Assembly (NCBI GenBank): GCA_034104345.1
Contig: JAXEDY010000019.1
Location: forward strand, 62,001 to 126,000
Length of the DNA: 64,000 nt
Reading direction: 5' to 3'
Source of the DNA: HGM11416 sp034104345
Lineage (GTDB): Bacteria; Bacillota; Clostridia; Christensenellales; Borkfalkiaceae
The notes under the pieces are model-generated. The model saw only the letters and a program-made list of their open reading frames with translations. It made no database searches and had not been told where the DNA came from. The position numbers were made by a program, and so were the translations under genes. This document shows, in pieces, positions 32,567 to 46,400 of the stretch; within the stretch, counting starts at the first letter, position 1; every line of letters starts with the position of its first letter.

Positions 32567-33688
32567 TTAAGGCAGTTTTTCGTATCTTTCTTTAATATCT
32601 CCGAAATTATCGAACCCCAAACGCTCGCAAACGACTTCGCTTAAAGCAAGTGCAAGCACGCATTTTAAAATGGGACATAAAGCGAAAACCGCGGTAACGT
32701 CGCTTCGCGGCGAAAACGCTGCCGTTTCGCTTTTCGTGACGTAATCGATCGTTTTGTTTTCGCGCCTTAAAGTGGGAACGGGTTTTACGGCGGCGGTTAT
32801 TATAATTTCTTCGCCGTTCGTCATTCCGCCTTCTATGCCGCCCGAACGGTTGGTTTTTCTGAAAAATTTGCCCGTTTTTTCGTTATAACAAATTTCGTCT
32901 GCCGCGCCGCTTCCGCACGAATTTTCAAACGGATTATCGCCGAAATACACGCCCTTAACGGCAGGTATTTGCATCAAAAGTCCGCCTATAAGCCCGTTAA
33001 CGCGCTTTTCGTAAACATAACTTCCAAAGCCCGCTTTAAGGTATTTTGCCGCCAGCACGACTTTGCCGCCCAAAGTATCGCCGATTTTCAATGCGTTTTC
33101 AATGCAAGTTTCAACGCGTTTTTCGTTCGCGTTATCAACAAGATACATAGGCGGTTTCGCCTTATCTACCGCTTCGAAATCCGGCGTTTTTGTTTCGGAA
33201 TAATCGCCGATACCGCATACCGCCGCCGAAATTTTTATACCGAGCGCGTTTAAAAAACTAAGCGCTATTGCCCCGCCCGCGGTAACGGCGCAGGTATAGC
33301 GCGCCGAAGCGCCTTCTGATACGTCGGTTATATCGTTAAAACCGAACTTTAAAAGTCCGTTTAAATCGGCATGCCCCGCCCGCGGCGCGGTTTTTAAGGG
33401 CTTTTCGATATTGCCGAAAGCGCGCATATCTTTTAAATGCTCGGCATGCGCCGCGTTGTTTATTAAAAACGAAACGTTGTTTCCCAAAGTATAGCCGCCG
33501 CGCACGCCCGATATAATTTCTATTTTATCGTTTTCGAACTTCTGACGCTCGCTTCTGCCGTAAGCGCCGCAACGCTCGGATAAAACGCCGTTTATAAAGT
33601 TTTCGTCGAGCACTATTCCCGACGGAACGTTTGTTAAAATGCCGCAAATCGCTTTGCCGTGCGATTCGCCCGCTATGGTAAGTTTCAT
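32567..33688 (-). CDS. aroC: Chorismate synthase
   Basis: A 373-residue FMN-dependent enzyme, the last shikimate step making chorismate. Motifs are GESHGKAICGIL near the N-terminus, RCGAYGRSERQ with conserved Arg, RAGHADLNGLLKFG, EGASARYT and, late, RSGGIEGGMTNGE. At about residues 226-237 the sequence EKRVNGLIGGLL is the reverse-orientation reading of palindromic-element copy 12. At this point normal chorismate synthases have a similar-length helix before IPAVKG, so almost no length has been added. It is the promoter-proximal gene of the shikimate series. Confidence 0.95.
   Translation of the reverse strand: MKLTIAGESHGKAICGILTNVPSGIVLDENFINGVLSERCGAYGRSERQKFENDKIEIISGVRGGYTLGNNVSFLINNAAHAEHLKDMRAFGNIEKPLKTAPRAGHADLNGLLKFGFNDITDVSEGASARYTCAVTAGGAIALSFLNALGIKISAAVCGIGDYSETKTPDFEAVDKAKPPMYLVDNANEKRVETCIENALKIGDTLGGKVVLAAKYLKAGFGSYVYEKRVNGLIGGLLMQIPAVKGVYFGDNPFENSCGSGAADEICYNEKTGKFFRKTNRSGGIEGGMTNGEEIIITAAVKPVPTLRRENKTIDYVTKSETAAFSPRSDVTAVFALCPILKCVLALALSEVVCERLGFDNFGDIKERYEKLP
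32976..33009 (+). repeat. RPE-like palindromic element, copy 12 (antisense within aroC)
   Basis: AAAAGTCCGCCTATAAG then CCCGTTAACGCGCTTTT on the plus strand, while aroC is on the minus strand. It is the only coding copy in the opposite orientation. Confidence 0.88.
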
Positions 33689-33719
33689 TTTACGCTACCG
33701 TTAAAATTGGTTTATGCCG

Positions 33720-34526
33720 TTATTTTATTATTTTTTTTGACCTTAAAAACGCCTTAATTTCGGGCATTTTTGCTTTTGCGTATTCATAGCCGATTTCATA
33801 CATATCGTCTAAACCCTTATACGACGACGAAGTGTATGCCGATAAATCGGGCGCAAGATAAATGTCCGAATTTTGTTTGCCCGCCGATGCCCTATCGCAA
33901 ACGGGAATTTTATTGCCTCGATAAAGCGCGTCGAGAGCGGGCTTAATTTTGTCGTTTTTGGGCGTATCGGTGCTTAACGCAACGCCTATAACCGTGCCCG
34001 CACCCATATTTTTGCAAACGTCGGCGGGAACGTTGTTGAAATACGCCCCGTCAACCAGCCGTTTTCCGTTTATTTCTACCGCACGGAACACGGGCGGAAT
34101 TGCAGAACTTGCCGCCATTGCCGCCGCAACGTTGCCTTCGTTTAAAATTACCTGTTCGCCGTTATCTATATCCGAAGCGACCGCCGCAAACGGCAGAATA
34201 AGTTCATCGAAATCTACCCCGCCGAGCATATAGTTGAGCAATTTTTTTACAGAAAAGCCCTGCAATTTATAATAAACCACGCTTTGCGGATCGTAAAGTT
34301 TAAGCTCTTTAAGAGAGTTAAGCATGTTCGCGGTTGAAAACCCGCGCGCATAAAGCCCGCCCACTATCGAACCGATGCTGCACCCCGTTACTATATCGAA
34401 GTTTATATCTTCTTCTTCAAACGCGCGCAATATTCCGATATGCGCCATACCCTTTGCGCCGCCGCTACCGAGAGCAAGCCCTAATTTTTTATTCGTTTTT
34501 TCTTTTTTAAAAACGTTGAAATTCAT
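33720..34526 (-). CDS. Patatin-like phospholipase
   Basis: About 268 residues from the ATG at 34526; no clear ribosome site precedes it. The patatin marks are in order: the oxyanion loop LALGSGGAKGMAHIG, the nucleophile GCSIGS (GxSxG), and the catalytic Asp in VDGAYFNNVP. It is a lipid acyl hydrolase, similar to bacterial RssA/YchK-type proteins, acting on membrane lipid or a lipid-linked substrate. Its natural target is unknown. It is upstream of aroC by 31 bases on the same strand and could be in the same transcript. Confidence 0.92.
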   Translation of the reverse strand: MNFNVFKKEKTNKKLGLALGSGGAKGMAHIGILRAFEEEDINFDIVTGCSIGSIVGGLYARGFSTANMLNSLKELKLYDPQSVVYYKLQGFSVKKLLNYMLGGVDFDELILPFAAVASDIDNGEQVILNEGNVAAAMAASSAIPPVFRAVEINGKRLVDGAYFNNVPADVCKNMGAGTVIGVALSTDTPKNDKIKPALDALYRGNKIPVCDRASAGKQNSDIYLAPDLSAYTSSSYKGLDDMYEIGYEYAKAKMPEIKAFLRSKKIIK

Positions 34527-34710
34527 GTTTACAGTAAATAGTGTGCGCAAAACGACGGCGAAAAAGCGCCGAAAACCGATAAAAATCGCGACAAAAAATC
34601 AATTCTTTTAAAAGCCGCAAAAATCAATTTGCCGAAAAAGCGACCAAACGCGCGCGATTTATTAAAATTTTTAAAAATCACCGCATTCTAACGTTTTACT
34701 CTATCTTTAT

Positions 34711-34740
34711 ATTTTAACACAAAAAACGCTGCCCCGTCAA
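34711..34740 (-). promoter_or_regulatory. Promoter of patatin-aroC unit
   Basis: Minus strand TTGACG (34735-34740), 18 bases, TAAAAT (34711-34716). Confidence 0.6.
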
Positions 34741-34887
34741 GCGCATAACCCGATTTTTAATTTTAAGCGGGTTTTACCGTAACCGCATGCCCGAAAAAAC
34801 GCAAAATTTTTTTTTATTGTGCAAATTTTTTGCTGCTAAAAAGGCAAAAAACGATATGAACCCCAAAGAGCATTAAAAATGCAATAA

Positions 34888-34922
34888 AAAAACTCCCGAT
34901 GCCAAAGCAAAGGGAGTTTTTT
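34888..34922 (-). terminator. Intrinsic terminator of tuf
   Basis: ACTCCC and GGGAGT arms about 14 bases apart with A/T runs on both sides. On the minus strand it ends the tuf transcript. Confidence 0.85.
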
Positions 34923-34944
34923 AAGTTTATCGTTAAATAATAAA

Positions 34945-36165
34945 TTACTTAATGATGGCAGCAACTACGCCCGAACCAACGGTTCTGCCGCCTTCACGGA
35001 TAGCGAAACGAAGACCTTCTTCGATAGCGATCGGGGTGATGAGCTTAACGGTGATGGTTACGTGGTCGCCGGGCATTACCATTTCAACGCCCTCGGGAAG
35101 AGTGATCGAGCCGGTAACGTCGGTGGTTCTGAAATAGAACTGAGGACGATAGTTGTTGAAGAATGCAGTATGACGGCCGCCTTCTTCTTTGGTCAAAACG
35201 TAAACCTGACCGGTGAATTCGGTATGAGGATGAATCGAACCGGGTTTAGCGATAACTTGACCACGTTCAACGGTCTTTCTGTCTACGCCGCGGAGAAGTG
35301 CGCCGACGTTGTCGCCTGCTTGCGCTTCATCGAGAATTTTACGGAACATTTCGAGACCGGTGATAACGGTGTTGGTTTTTTCTTCTTTAAGACCAACGAT
35401 TTCTGCGGGATCGCCGACTTTAGCAACGCCTCTTTCAACACGGCCCGTAGCAACGGTACCACGACCGCTGATGGTGAATACGTCTTCGACGGGGAGCAAG
35501 AAGGGCTTGCTGTCTTCACGTTCGGGGGTAGGAATATAAGAGTCGATAGCGTCCATAAGGTCGAGAATGCATTTGCATTCGGGAGCCGCAAGAACTTCGG
35601 CATCGGAGCAACCGCTCGAAGCTTTTTCCAAAGCTTTAAGAGCCGAACCGCGAATAATCGGGGTTTTGTCGCCGGGGAAGCCGTATTCGGTAAGAAGGTC
35701 GCGGACTTCTTCTTCAACGAGGTCGAGAAGTTCGGGATCGTCTACCTGGTCGCACTTGTTAAGGAATACGATGATGTAAGGAACGCCAACCTGACGAGCG
35801 AGAAGGATGTGTTCGCGGGTTTGGGGCATCGGACCGTCGGTAGCGGCAACAACGAGAATCGCGCCGTCCATCTGAGCAGCGCCGGTGATCATGTTCTTAA
35901 CGTAGTCGGCGTGCCCCGGGCAGTCAACGTGAGCATAGTGACGAGCGTCGGTCTGATACTCAACGTGAGCGGTATTTATCGTAATACCTCTTGCTTTTTC
36001 TTCGGGAGCTTTGTCGATTTCGTCGTAACGCATTTTAGCAGCGCCACCTTTGCAAGACATAACCATAGTTATAGCAGCGGTAAGAGTGGTTTTGCCGTGG
36101 TCAACGTGACCGATAGTACCAATGTTAACGTGGGGCTTACTTCTGTCGAATTTTGCCTTTGCCAT
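34945..36165 (-). CDS. tuf: Elongation factor Tu
   Basis: About 406 residues from the ATG at 36165, preceded by GGAGG. It carries aminoacyl-tRNA to the ribosome as a GTP complex. GTPase motifs: GHVDHGKTTLT (G1), DCPGHADYVKNM (G3), NKCD (G4). Domains 2 and 3 follow with the usual GRGTVATGRVERG, RGVDRKTVERGQVIA and RTVGSGVV at the end. It sits downstream of fusA, the normal str operon order rpsL-rpsG-fusA-tuf. Confidence 0.98.
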   Translation of the reverse strand: MAKAKFDRSKPHVNIGTIGHVDHGKTTLTAAITMVMSCKGGAAKMRYDEIDKAPEEKARGITINTAHVEYQTDARHYAHVDCPGHADYVKNMITGAAQMDGAILVVAATDGPMPQTREHILLARQVGVPYIIVFLNKCDQVDDPELLDLVEEEVRDLLTEYGFPGDKTPIIRGSALKALEKASSGCSDAEVLAAPECKCILDLMDAIDSYIPTPEREDSKPFLLPVEDVFTISGRGTVATGRVERGVAKVGDPAEIVGLKEEKTNTVITGLEMFRKILDEAQAGDNVGALLRGVDRKTVERGQVIAKPGSIHPHTEFTGQVYVLTKEEGGRHTAFFNNYRPQFYFRTTDVTGSITLPEGVEMVMPGDHVTITVKLITPIAIEEGLRFAIREGGRTVGSGVVAAIIK

Positions 36166-36286
36166 AGTAATTGTTTCCTCCAAATTGTTTTTGTTTGTTT
36201 TTAATTTTTTATTTTTTGTATTTTTATACGCTCGCTTTTGCTACGGCGTTTAATTTAATCCGCAGCAAAACGCTCGTTTAAAAAAC

Positions 36287-38377
36287 TTATTTTTTGTCCG
36301 CATCCGTAGCGGCACGGTCGCCGATGATTTTTTCGGCAACGCTCTTCGGAACCTGAGCGTAGTGGTCGAACTGCATAGTGTAGTTGCCGCGGCCCTGGGT
36401 TCTCGAACGAAGGTCGGTTGCATAACCGAACATTTCGGAAAGCGGGATTTCGGCGTCGATAACTTTCGAACCGTTTCTGTCGTCCGTTCCGGTAATGGTG
36501 CCGCGGCGAGCGGTGACGTTACCCATAATATCGCCGAAGTAATCTTCGGGGAGAACGATTTCGACTTTCATGATAGGTTCCAAAATTACGGGTTTCGCAC
36601 GCGAAGCGCCGTCTTTGAAAGCCATGCTGCCGGCGATTTTGAACGCGATTTCCGACGAGTCGACTTCGTGATAACTACCGTCGTAAACGGTGGCTTTAAA
36701 GTCAACGACTTCGTAACCTGCCAAAATACCGTTTTTAGCCGCTTCTTCGATACCTTTGCGAACAGGTTCGATATATTCCTTGGGAATAGAACCGCCGACG
36801 GTTTCGTCTTCGAACTGGAAGCCGCTGCCCGGAGCCAAAGGTTCGAGCCTGATTTTGCAGTGACCGTATTGACCTTTACCACCCGACTGACGTTTATACA
36901 TACCTTCGGCATCGACGGGTTGTAAGAAGGTTTCTCTGTAAGCGACCTGAGGCTTACCGACCGTTGCCTCAACTTTAAATTCGCGGAGCAGACGGTCAAC
37001 GATAATTTCAAGGTGCAACTCGCCCATACCGGCGATGATGGTTTGCCCCGTTTCTTTATCGGTATAAGTTTTGAACGTAGGATCTTCTTCGGCGAGCTTG
37101 ATAAGCGCGAGAGTCATTTTTTCCTGACCGGCTTTGGTCTTGGGTTCGATGGCTACGCGGATAACCGGTTCGGGGAATACCATTTGTTCGAGAATGATGG
37201 GTGCGTTTTCGGCACAGAGCGTATCGCCCGTGGTAGTTTCTTTAAGACCGACGATAGCGCAGATATCGCCCGAATAAATTTCGTCGATTTCTTCGCGGTG
37301 GTTGGCGTGCATACGAAGCAGACGACCTACCCTTTCTTTTTTGCCCTTGGTGCTGTTATAAACGTAAGAGCCGGAAGTAAGTTTGCCCGAATAAACGCGG
37401 AAAAACGCGAGTTTTCCTACGAACGGATCGGCTACGATCTTGAACGCCAAACCCGAAAACGGTTCGTCGTCGTCGGTTTTTCTTATTTCGGTTTCGCCCT
37501 TCGAGTTAACACCCTGAACGTGGTCTACGTCGATAGGCGAAGGCAGATAATCTACGATAGCGTCGAGCAGGTGCTGAACGCCTTTGTTACGATAACTCGA
37601 TCCGCAGAATACAAGGGTAACGGCCATCGAAATGGTGGCTTTACGCAAACCTTTTTTGATTTCGTCGACGGTAAGTTCGCCTCCGTCGAGATATTTAGCC
37701 ATAAGTTCGTCGTCTTGTTCGGCGGCTACTTCTATAAGCTGGGTTCTGTAAAGTTCGGCTTCTTCTTTATATTCTTCGGGAATATCGATAACCTGAGTTT
37801 TAGTTCCCAGATCGTCGAGATACAAAATCGCGTCGAACGCAACGAGATCGATTATGCCGCGGAAAGTGTCTTCTTTACCGATAGGCATAGTCGCGGGGAT
37901 TGCATTGGTGTGCAATCTGTCTTTCATCATTTGAACGGCACCGTAGAAGTTAGCGCCGTTGATGTCCATTTTGTTAACGTAAGCGATGCGGGGAACGTGA
38001 TACTTGTCCGCTTGTCTCCAAACGGTTTCGCTTTGGGGTTCAACGCCGCCTTTGGCGCAGAACGTGGCGACTGCTCCGTCGAGAACGCGAAGCGAACGTT
38101 CAACTTCAACGGTGAAGTCGACGTGGCCCGGCGTATCGATAATGTTTATACGGTTACCTTTCCATTGGCAGGTGGTGCAAGCGCTGGTTATCGTGATACC
38201 GCGTTCCTGCTCCTGCACCATGTAATCCATGGTTGCGGCGCCGTCGTGCGTTTCGCCGATTTTATGCGTTTTGCCCGTATAGAACAAAATACGTTCGGTC
38301 GTGGTGGTTTTGCCCGCGTCGATATGAGCCATAATGCCGATATTTCTGGTATTTTCTAATGCAAATTCTCTGGGCAT
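36287..38377 (-). CDS. fusA: Elongation factor G
   Basis: A 696-residue translocation GTPase. G1 is AHIDAGKTTTTERIL, G3 is DTPGHVDFT and G4 is NKMD. Domains III-V are complete, with the typical QSGGKGQYGHC region and the C-terminal GRGNYTMQFDHYAQVP. It drives movement of tRNA and mRNA after peptide bond formation. It lies 14 bases downstream of rpsG in the str operon. Confidence 0.98.
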   Translation of the reverse strand: MPREFALENTRNIGIMAHIDAGKTTTTERILFYTGKTHKIGETHDGAATMDYMVQEQERGITITSACTTCQWKGNRINIIDTPGHVDFTVEVERSLRVLDGAVATFCAKGGVEPQSETVWRQADKYHVPRIAYVNKMDINGANFYGAVQMMKDRLHTNAIPATMPIGKEDTFRGIIDLVAFDAILYLDDLGTKTQVIDIPEEYKEEAELYRTQLIEVAAEQDDELMAKYLDGGELTVDEIKKGLRKATISMAVTLVFCGSSYRNKGVQHLLDAIVDYLPSPIDVDHVQGVNSKGETEIRKTDDDEPFSGLAFKIVADPFVGKLAFFRVYSGKLTSGSYVYNSTKGKKERVGRLLRMHANHREEIDEIYSGDICAIVGLKETTTGDTLCAENAPIILEQMVFPEPVIRVAIEPKTKAGQEKMTLALIKLAEEDPTFKTYTDKETGQTIIAGMGELHLEIIVDRLLREFKVEATVGKPQVAYRETFLQPVDAEGMYKRQSGGKGQYGHCKIRLEPLAPGSGFQFEDETVGGSIPKEYIEPVRKGIEEAAKNGILAGYEVVDFKATVYDGSYHEVDSSEIAFKIAGSMAFKDGASRAKPVILEPIMKVEIVLPEDYFGDIMGNVTARRGTITGTDDRNGSKVIDAEIPLSEMFGYATDLRSRTQGRGNYTMQFDHYAQVPKSVAEKIIGDRAATDADKK

Positions 38378-38391
38378 TGTAACTCCTTAAA

Positions 38392-38862
38392 TTACCAACG
38401 GAAATGTGCAAACGCTTTGTTTGCTTCCGCCATTCTGTGAACGTCTTCTTTTTTCTTAACCGCGCCGCCCGCGTTGTTATACGCGTCGATAAGTTCGTTT
38501 GCAAGGCGAACCGACATATCTCTGTCGTTTCTGGTCCTTGCATAGCTTACTATCCAGCGGATGGCAAGAGTCTGACGTCTTTCCGGTCTGATTTCGATAG
38601 GAACCTGATAGTTCGAACCGCCTACGCGTCTTGCCTTTACTTCGAGCAAAGGCTTAACGTTTTCAATGGCCTGATTGAAAATATCCATGGGTTCCTGACC
38701 GAGTTTTTCTTTCATTATATCGAAAGCATCGTAAACGATACTTTGCGCCGTTCCTTTTTTACCGTCGAGCATAACTTGGTTGATAAGTTTGGTAACAACC
38801 TTGCTGCCGTAAATAGGATCGGGTAATACGTCCCTTTTGGGAACGCCGCCTCTTCTTGGCAT
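38392..38862 (-). CDS. rpsG: 30S ribosomal protein S7
   Basis: A 156-residue protein that starts MPRRGGVPKRDVLPDPIYGS and contains ENVKPLLEVKARRVGGSNYQVPIE and ALRWIV-like AIRWIVSYAR. It binds the 3' domain of 16S rRNA and organises the 30S head. AAAGGAGGAT lies ahead of the ATG. It is second in the str operon; the 167-base gap from rpsL is longer than usual, and no clear regulatory structure is visible in it. Confidence 0.98.
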   Translation of the reverse strand: MPRRGGVPKRDVLPDPIYGSKVVTKLINQVMLDGKKGTAQSIVYDAFDIMKEKLGQEPMDIFNQAIENVKPLLEVKARRVGGSNYQVPIEIRPERRQTLAIRWIVSYARTRNDRDMSVRLANELIDAYNNAGGAVKKKEDVHRMAEANKAFAHFRW

Positions 38863-39029
38863 GTTGATGATCCTCCTTTAAATTTTTAGGGCTAAGCCCT
38901 TTCAGTACAGCTATCGCGCGCTTATTAAATATCGAATTTAAGCGGCGAACCTTCTGCCTTGCGGCATACTGCCTACTTTAATCGGGCGTTTAAAATAATA
39001 TTCCGAATAAGTAGGGGTGAATTTTAAAA

Positions 39030-39401
39030 TTACTTAGGACGTTTAGCGCCGTATTTGCTGCGGGCTTGTCTGCGTTTTGCAACGCCGGCAGTATCCAAAG
39101 TTCCGCGGATGATGTGATATCTTACACCGGGGAGATCTCTTACCCTGCCGCCGCGGATAAGCACCGAACTGTGTTCCTGAAGATTGTGACCTTCGCCGGG
39201 AATATAAACGGTACCTTCTTGCTTGTTCGTTAAACGGACTCTGGCAATTTTACGAAGAGCCGAGTTAGGCTTTTTGGGAGCGGTAGTGGTTACCGACAAA
39301 CATACCCCGCGACGTTGCGGGCATTCGTTCAAAATAGGAGCTTTGCTCTTTTTGACCGCCGTAGTTCTGCCTTGTTTAATGAGTTGGTTAATCGTTGGCA
39401 T
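39030..39401 (-). CDS. rpsL: 30S ribosomal protein S12 (Arg at position 88)
   Basis: A 123-residue decoding-centre protein, first in the str operon. APKKPNSALRK contains Lys43, and LIRGGRVRDLPGVRYH shows Arg at position 88, where most bacteria have Lys (E. coli K87 in Met-less numbering). The codon is AGA at 39138-39140. Lys to Arg here is a classic streptomycin-resistance change in other species; in this organism it could be natural. AAAAGGAGGT precedes the ATG. The leader back to the promoter is about 215 nt. Confidence 0.98.
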   Translation of the reverse strand: MPTINQLIKQGRTTAVKKSKAPILNECPQRRGVCLSVTTTAPKKPNSALRKIARVRLTNKQEGTVYIPGEGHNLQEHSSVLIRGGRVRDLPGVRYHIIRGTLDTAGVAKRRQARSKYGAKRPK

Positions 39402-39709
39402 TTTTTTACCTCCTTTTTTTATTCGGAATATCTTTAACGCTCGGGACTTCCCGTCGTTTAAAGAAGCAACTTTTTGCCGCGTTTAAAATTTTTGCGGCGT
39501 TTTTTTATTTAAGATTTTTATCTTTAAAACCTTAAATTATGCTATACGGGCGTAAATTCGGGCGTTAAAAACAAGTTTTTTCGCTTTTAACCACTTTTTC
39601 GCCATATAACTTAGTAATTTTAACATTTTTTTTGCGTTAAGTCAATCGTTTTTACACGCCCGCGCAAATATGTTTTATACGCGGCTTAACCCCGCGACCG
39701 ACCGCGCCG
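39402..39709. other. Leader and promoter region of the str operon
   Basis: No gene. It contains the promoter at 39617-39645 and a leader of about 215 nt with two stems, TAAGATTTT/AAAATCTTA (about 39509-39533) and GCCGC/GCGGC (about 39476-39500). These may help regulate ribosomal protein synthesis, but I cannot assign an S7-binding mimic. Confidence 0.5.
39617..39645 (-). promoter_or_regulatory. Promoter of rpsL-rpsG-fusA
   Basis: Minus strand TTGACT (39640-39645), 17 bases, TAAAAT (39617-39622). It lies between rpoC and rpsL, so the str genes can be transcribed apart from rpoBC. Confidence 0.75.
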
Positions 39710-43411
<3,702 letters not shown>

Positions 43412-43431
43412 TTAAATACCTTCCCTTATAA

Positions 43432-46400
43432 TCAGTCTTTATCGTCGTCGAAGCCGTCGTCGTCGTAATCGTCGAACAAGTCGCCGGATTTAAACGTGAA
43501 CTTATCGTCGTCGTCGAATTGATCCATATCGTCGAAGATGTTGGCGGTGTCCGCTTCGTCATCGCCCGCGGTTTCGTCTTCGTCGCCGAATACGTCTGCA
43601 TATTCAACGTCGTCGAACGAATCTTTTTCGACCGGAGCGGGTGCGTGCGGAACGACGTCTGAATCGTCGTCGGTAAGGCTTTTAAGCGAAATTTCTTCGT
43701 TGTTTTCGTTAAGCACTTTCATATCGAGCGCTAAACTCTGGAGTTCTTTAAGCAATACTTTAAACGATTCGGGGATTCCCGGTTCGCTTATGTCGTTGCC
43801 TTTTACTATCGACTCGTAGGTCTTAACGCGCCCTACCACGTCGTCCGATTTAACGGTAAGAATTTCTTGCAGAATGTGGGCCGCGCCGTAAGCTTCGAGC
43901 GCCCATACTTCCATTTCGCCGAAACGTTGCCCGCCGAATTGCGCCTTGCCGCCGAGCGGCTGCTGCGTTACGAGCGAGTAAGGACCGGTGCTTCTTGCGT
44001 GAATCTTATCGTCGACAAGGTGGTGGAGCTTAATCATATACATTTGCCCGACGGTAACGCGGTTTTCGAAAGGTTCGCCCGTTCTGCCGTCGTAAAGCTG
44101 AATTTTTCCGTCAACTTCGCCGTAGGGGTTTACGAAATGGTTTTCGGCAAGCAATTCTTTAATATCTTTTTCGTTGGCGCCGTCGAATACGGGGGTGGCT
44201 ATTTTCCATCCGAGTTCTTTGCAGACAAGCCCCAAGTGAACTTCGAGAACCTGACCGATGTTCATTCGCGAAGGAACGCCCAACGGGTTAAGAACTATCT
44301 GAAGCGGAGTTCCGTCTGCCATAAACGGCATATCGCATACGGGAAGTATGCGCGAGATAACGCCCTTGTTACCGTGGCGCCCCGCCATTTTGTCGCCGAC
44401 CGAAATCTTTCTCTTCTGCGCAATGGATACGCGGACGAGTTTATTAACACCGGGGGCAAGTTCGTCTTTATTTTCGCGGGTGAATATCTTAATATCCACA
44501 ACAATACCGCCTTCGCCGTGCGGAACGCGGAGCGAAGTGTCGCGCGCGTCTTTCGATTTTTCGCCGAATATCGCGCGTAAAAGTCTTTCTTCGGGGGTAA
44601 GGTCTGCTTCGCCCTTAGGCGTGACTTTACCTACCAGAATGTCGCCCGAACGGACTTCCGCGCCTATGCGGACGATACCGTCGGAATCGAGATCTTTAAG
44701 CGCGTCTTCGCCTACGTTGGTAATGTCGCGCGTGATTTCTTCGGCGCCGAGTTTGGTTTCGCGCGCTTCGGTGTCGTATTCTTCGATGTGAATCGACGTG
44801 AACACGTCGTTCTGAACGAGAGTTTCGGAAAGAAGTATCGCGTCTTCGTAGTTATAACCTTCCCACGTCATGAATGCGATGAGAATGTTTCTGCCGAGCG
44901 CGAGTTCGCCGTTCGAAGTAGCGTGACCGTCGGCGATTATGTCGCCTTTTTCAACCTTGTCGCCCGCAAAGACGATAGGTCTTTGGTTAAGGCAGGTGCC
45001 TTGGTTCGAACGTTCGAATTTTTTAAGGGTGTAAACGTGTTCTGCGCCGTTTTCGTCGACGTTTATAATCTTATCGCCGCTTGCCGTTTTGATAACGCCG
45101 CTTTCTTTGGCTATTATCATAACGCCCGAGTCGTAAGCGATTTTGGCTTCGACGCCGGTTGCGACGATTGCGTTTTCGGGTTTTAAAAGCGGAACTGCCT
45201 GACGTTGCATGTTCGAGCCCATAAGAGCACGGTTGGTATCGTCGTTTTCAAGGAACGGGATAAGCGCGGTAGCAACCGAAACGAGTTGTTTGGGCGATAC
45301 GTCCATATAGTCGATTTGTTCGCGCGGAACTTCGGTTATTTCTTCGCGGCGACGGCACGACACGCGCGCGTTGACGAAATGCCCTTCTTCGTCGAGCGGT
45401 TCGTTGGCCTGAGCAACGATGAACGCGTCTTCTTCGTCGGCGGTAAGATAATCGACGTGATCGGTAACTACGCCGGTCGCTTTGTCTACTTTTCTGTAAG
45501 CCGATTCGATAAAGCCGTATTCGTTTACTTTGGCAAAAGTCGAAAGCGACGAGATAAGACCGATGTTTTGACCTTCGGGGGTTTCTATCGGGCACATTCT
45601 GCCGTAGTGGGTGTAGTGAACGTCGCGGACTTCGAAAGTTGCGCGTTCGCGGTTTAACCCGCCGGGGCCGAGCGCCGAAAGTTTACGCTTGTGCGTAAGT
45701 TCCGAAATGGGGTTGGTCTGATCCATAAATTGCGAAAGTTGCGACGAACCGAAGAATTCTTTGATCGCCGAACTTACGGGACGGACGTTGATAAGCGCTT
45801 CGGGGGTAATCTCTTTGGGATCTTGGGTAGACATTCTTTCCTTAATAACCCTTTCGAGACGAGCAACGCCTATGCGGAATTGGTTTTGCAAAAGTTCGCC
45901 CACCGAACGCACGCGGCGGTTGCCAAGGTGGTCTATGTTATCCGTGGTGCCGATGCCGTAGTTAAGGTCGATGTTTATCGAAACGGTAGCCACTATATCG
46001 TCTACGGTGATGTGCTTGTGATTTAACTTGTCCAAAAGCGGACGAACGAGTTTTTTCTGCTCGAAAGTAAGGCGATCCTGCTTGCCGGTGGCAGCCATTT
46101 CGTCCATAATTTCCCAGAAAGTCTGGCAGGCTTCAACGAAACGATTGCGCTGAATTTTTCTTTTTTCGGCGTTCTTTCTGTCTTCCTGCTTTTCTTCCGC
46201 TCCTTCGGGAGTGATGGTTTCCTGCGTATAATATAAATCGTTGATTTCGTTTATGAAGTGGTCCGCCGCTTCTTCTGCGCCCGCTTTATCCGCATATTCG
46301 CGCACGAGTTTCGAAAACTTAAGCACGGGATAATGTACCGTTCGGATAAGCCCGAACGGTCTGGGGTTGATGCCCGTTACCGCGTCGAAATCGACGGAGT

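Larger units (their letters stand above)
34527..34944. other. Intergenic region between patatin gene and tuf
   Basis: No gene. It holds the patatin gene promoter (34711-34740) with a leader of about 180 nt, and the tuf terminator (34888-34922). Confidence 0.6.

Noticed and set aside
35062..36204. Open reading frame of 380 codons on the plus strand over tuf
   Set aside because: It is wholly antisense to a certain EF-Tu gene; the composition (many Phe, Asn, Gly, Val) is that of a shadow of biased codons.
37013..38359. Open reading frame of 448 codons on the plus strand over fusA
   Set aside because: Antisense to EF-G; no start signals and no recognisable domain.
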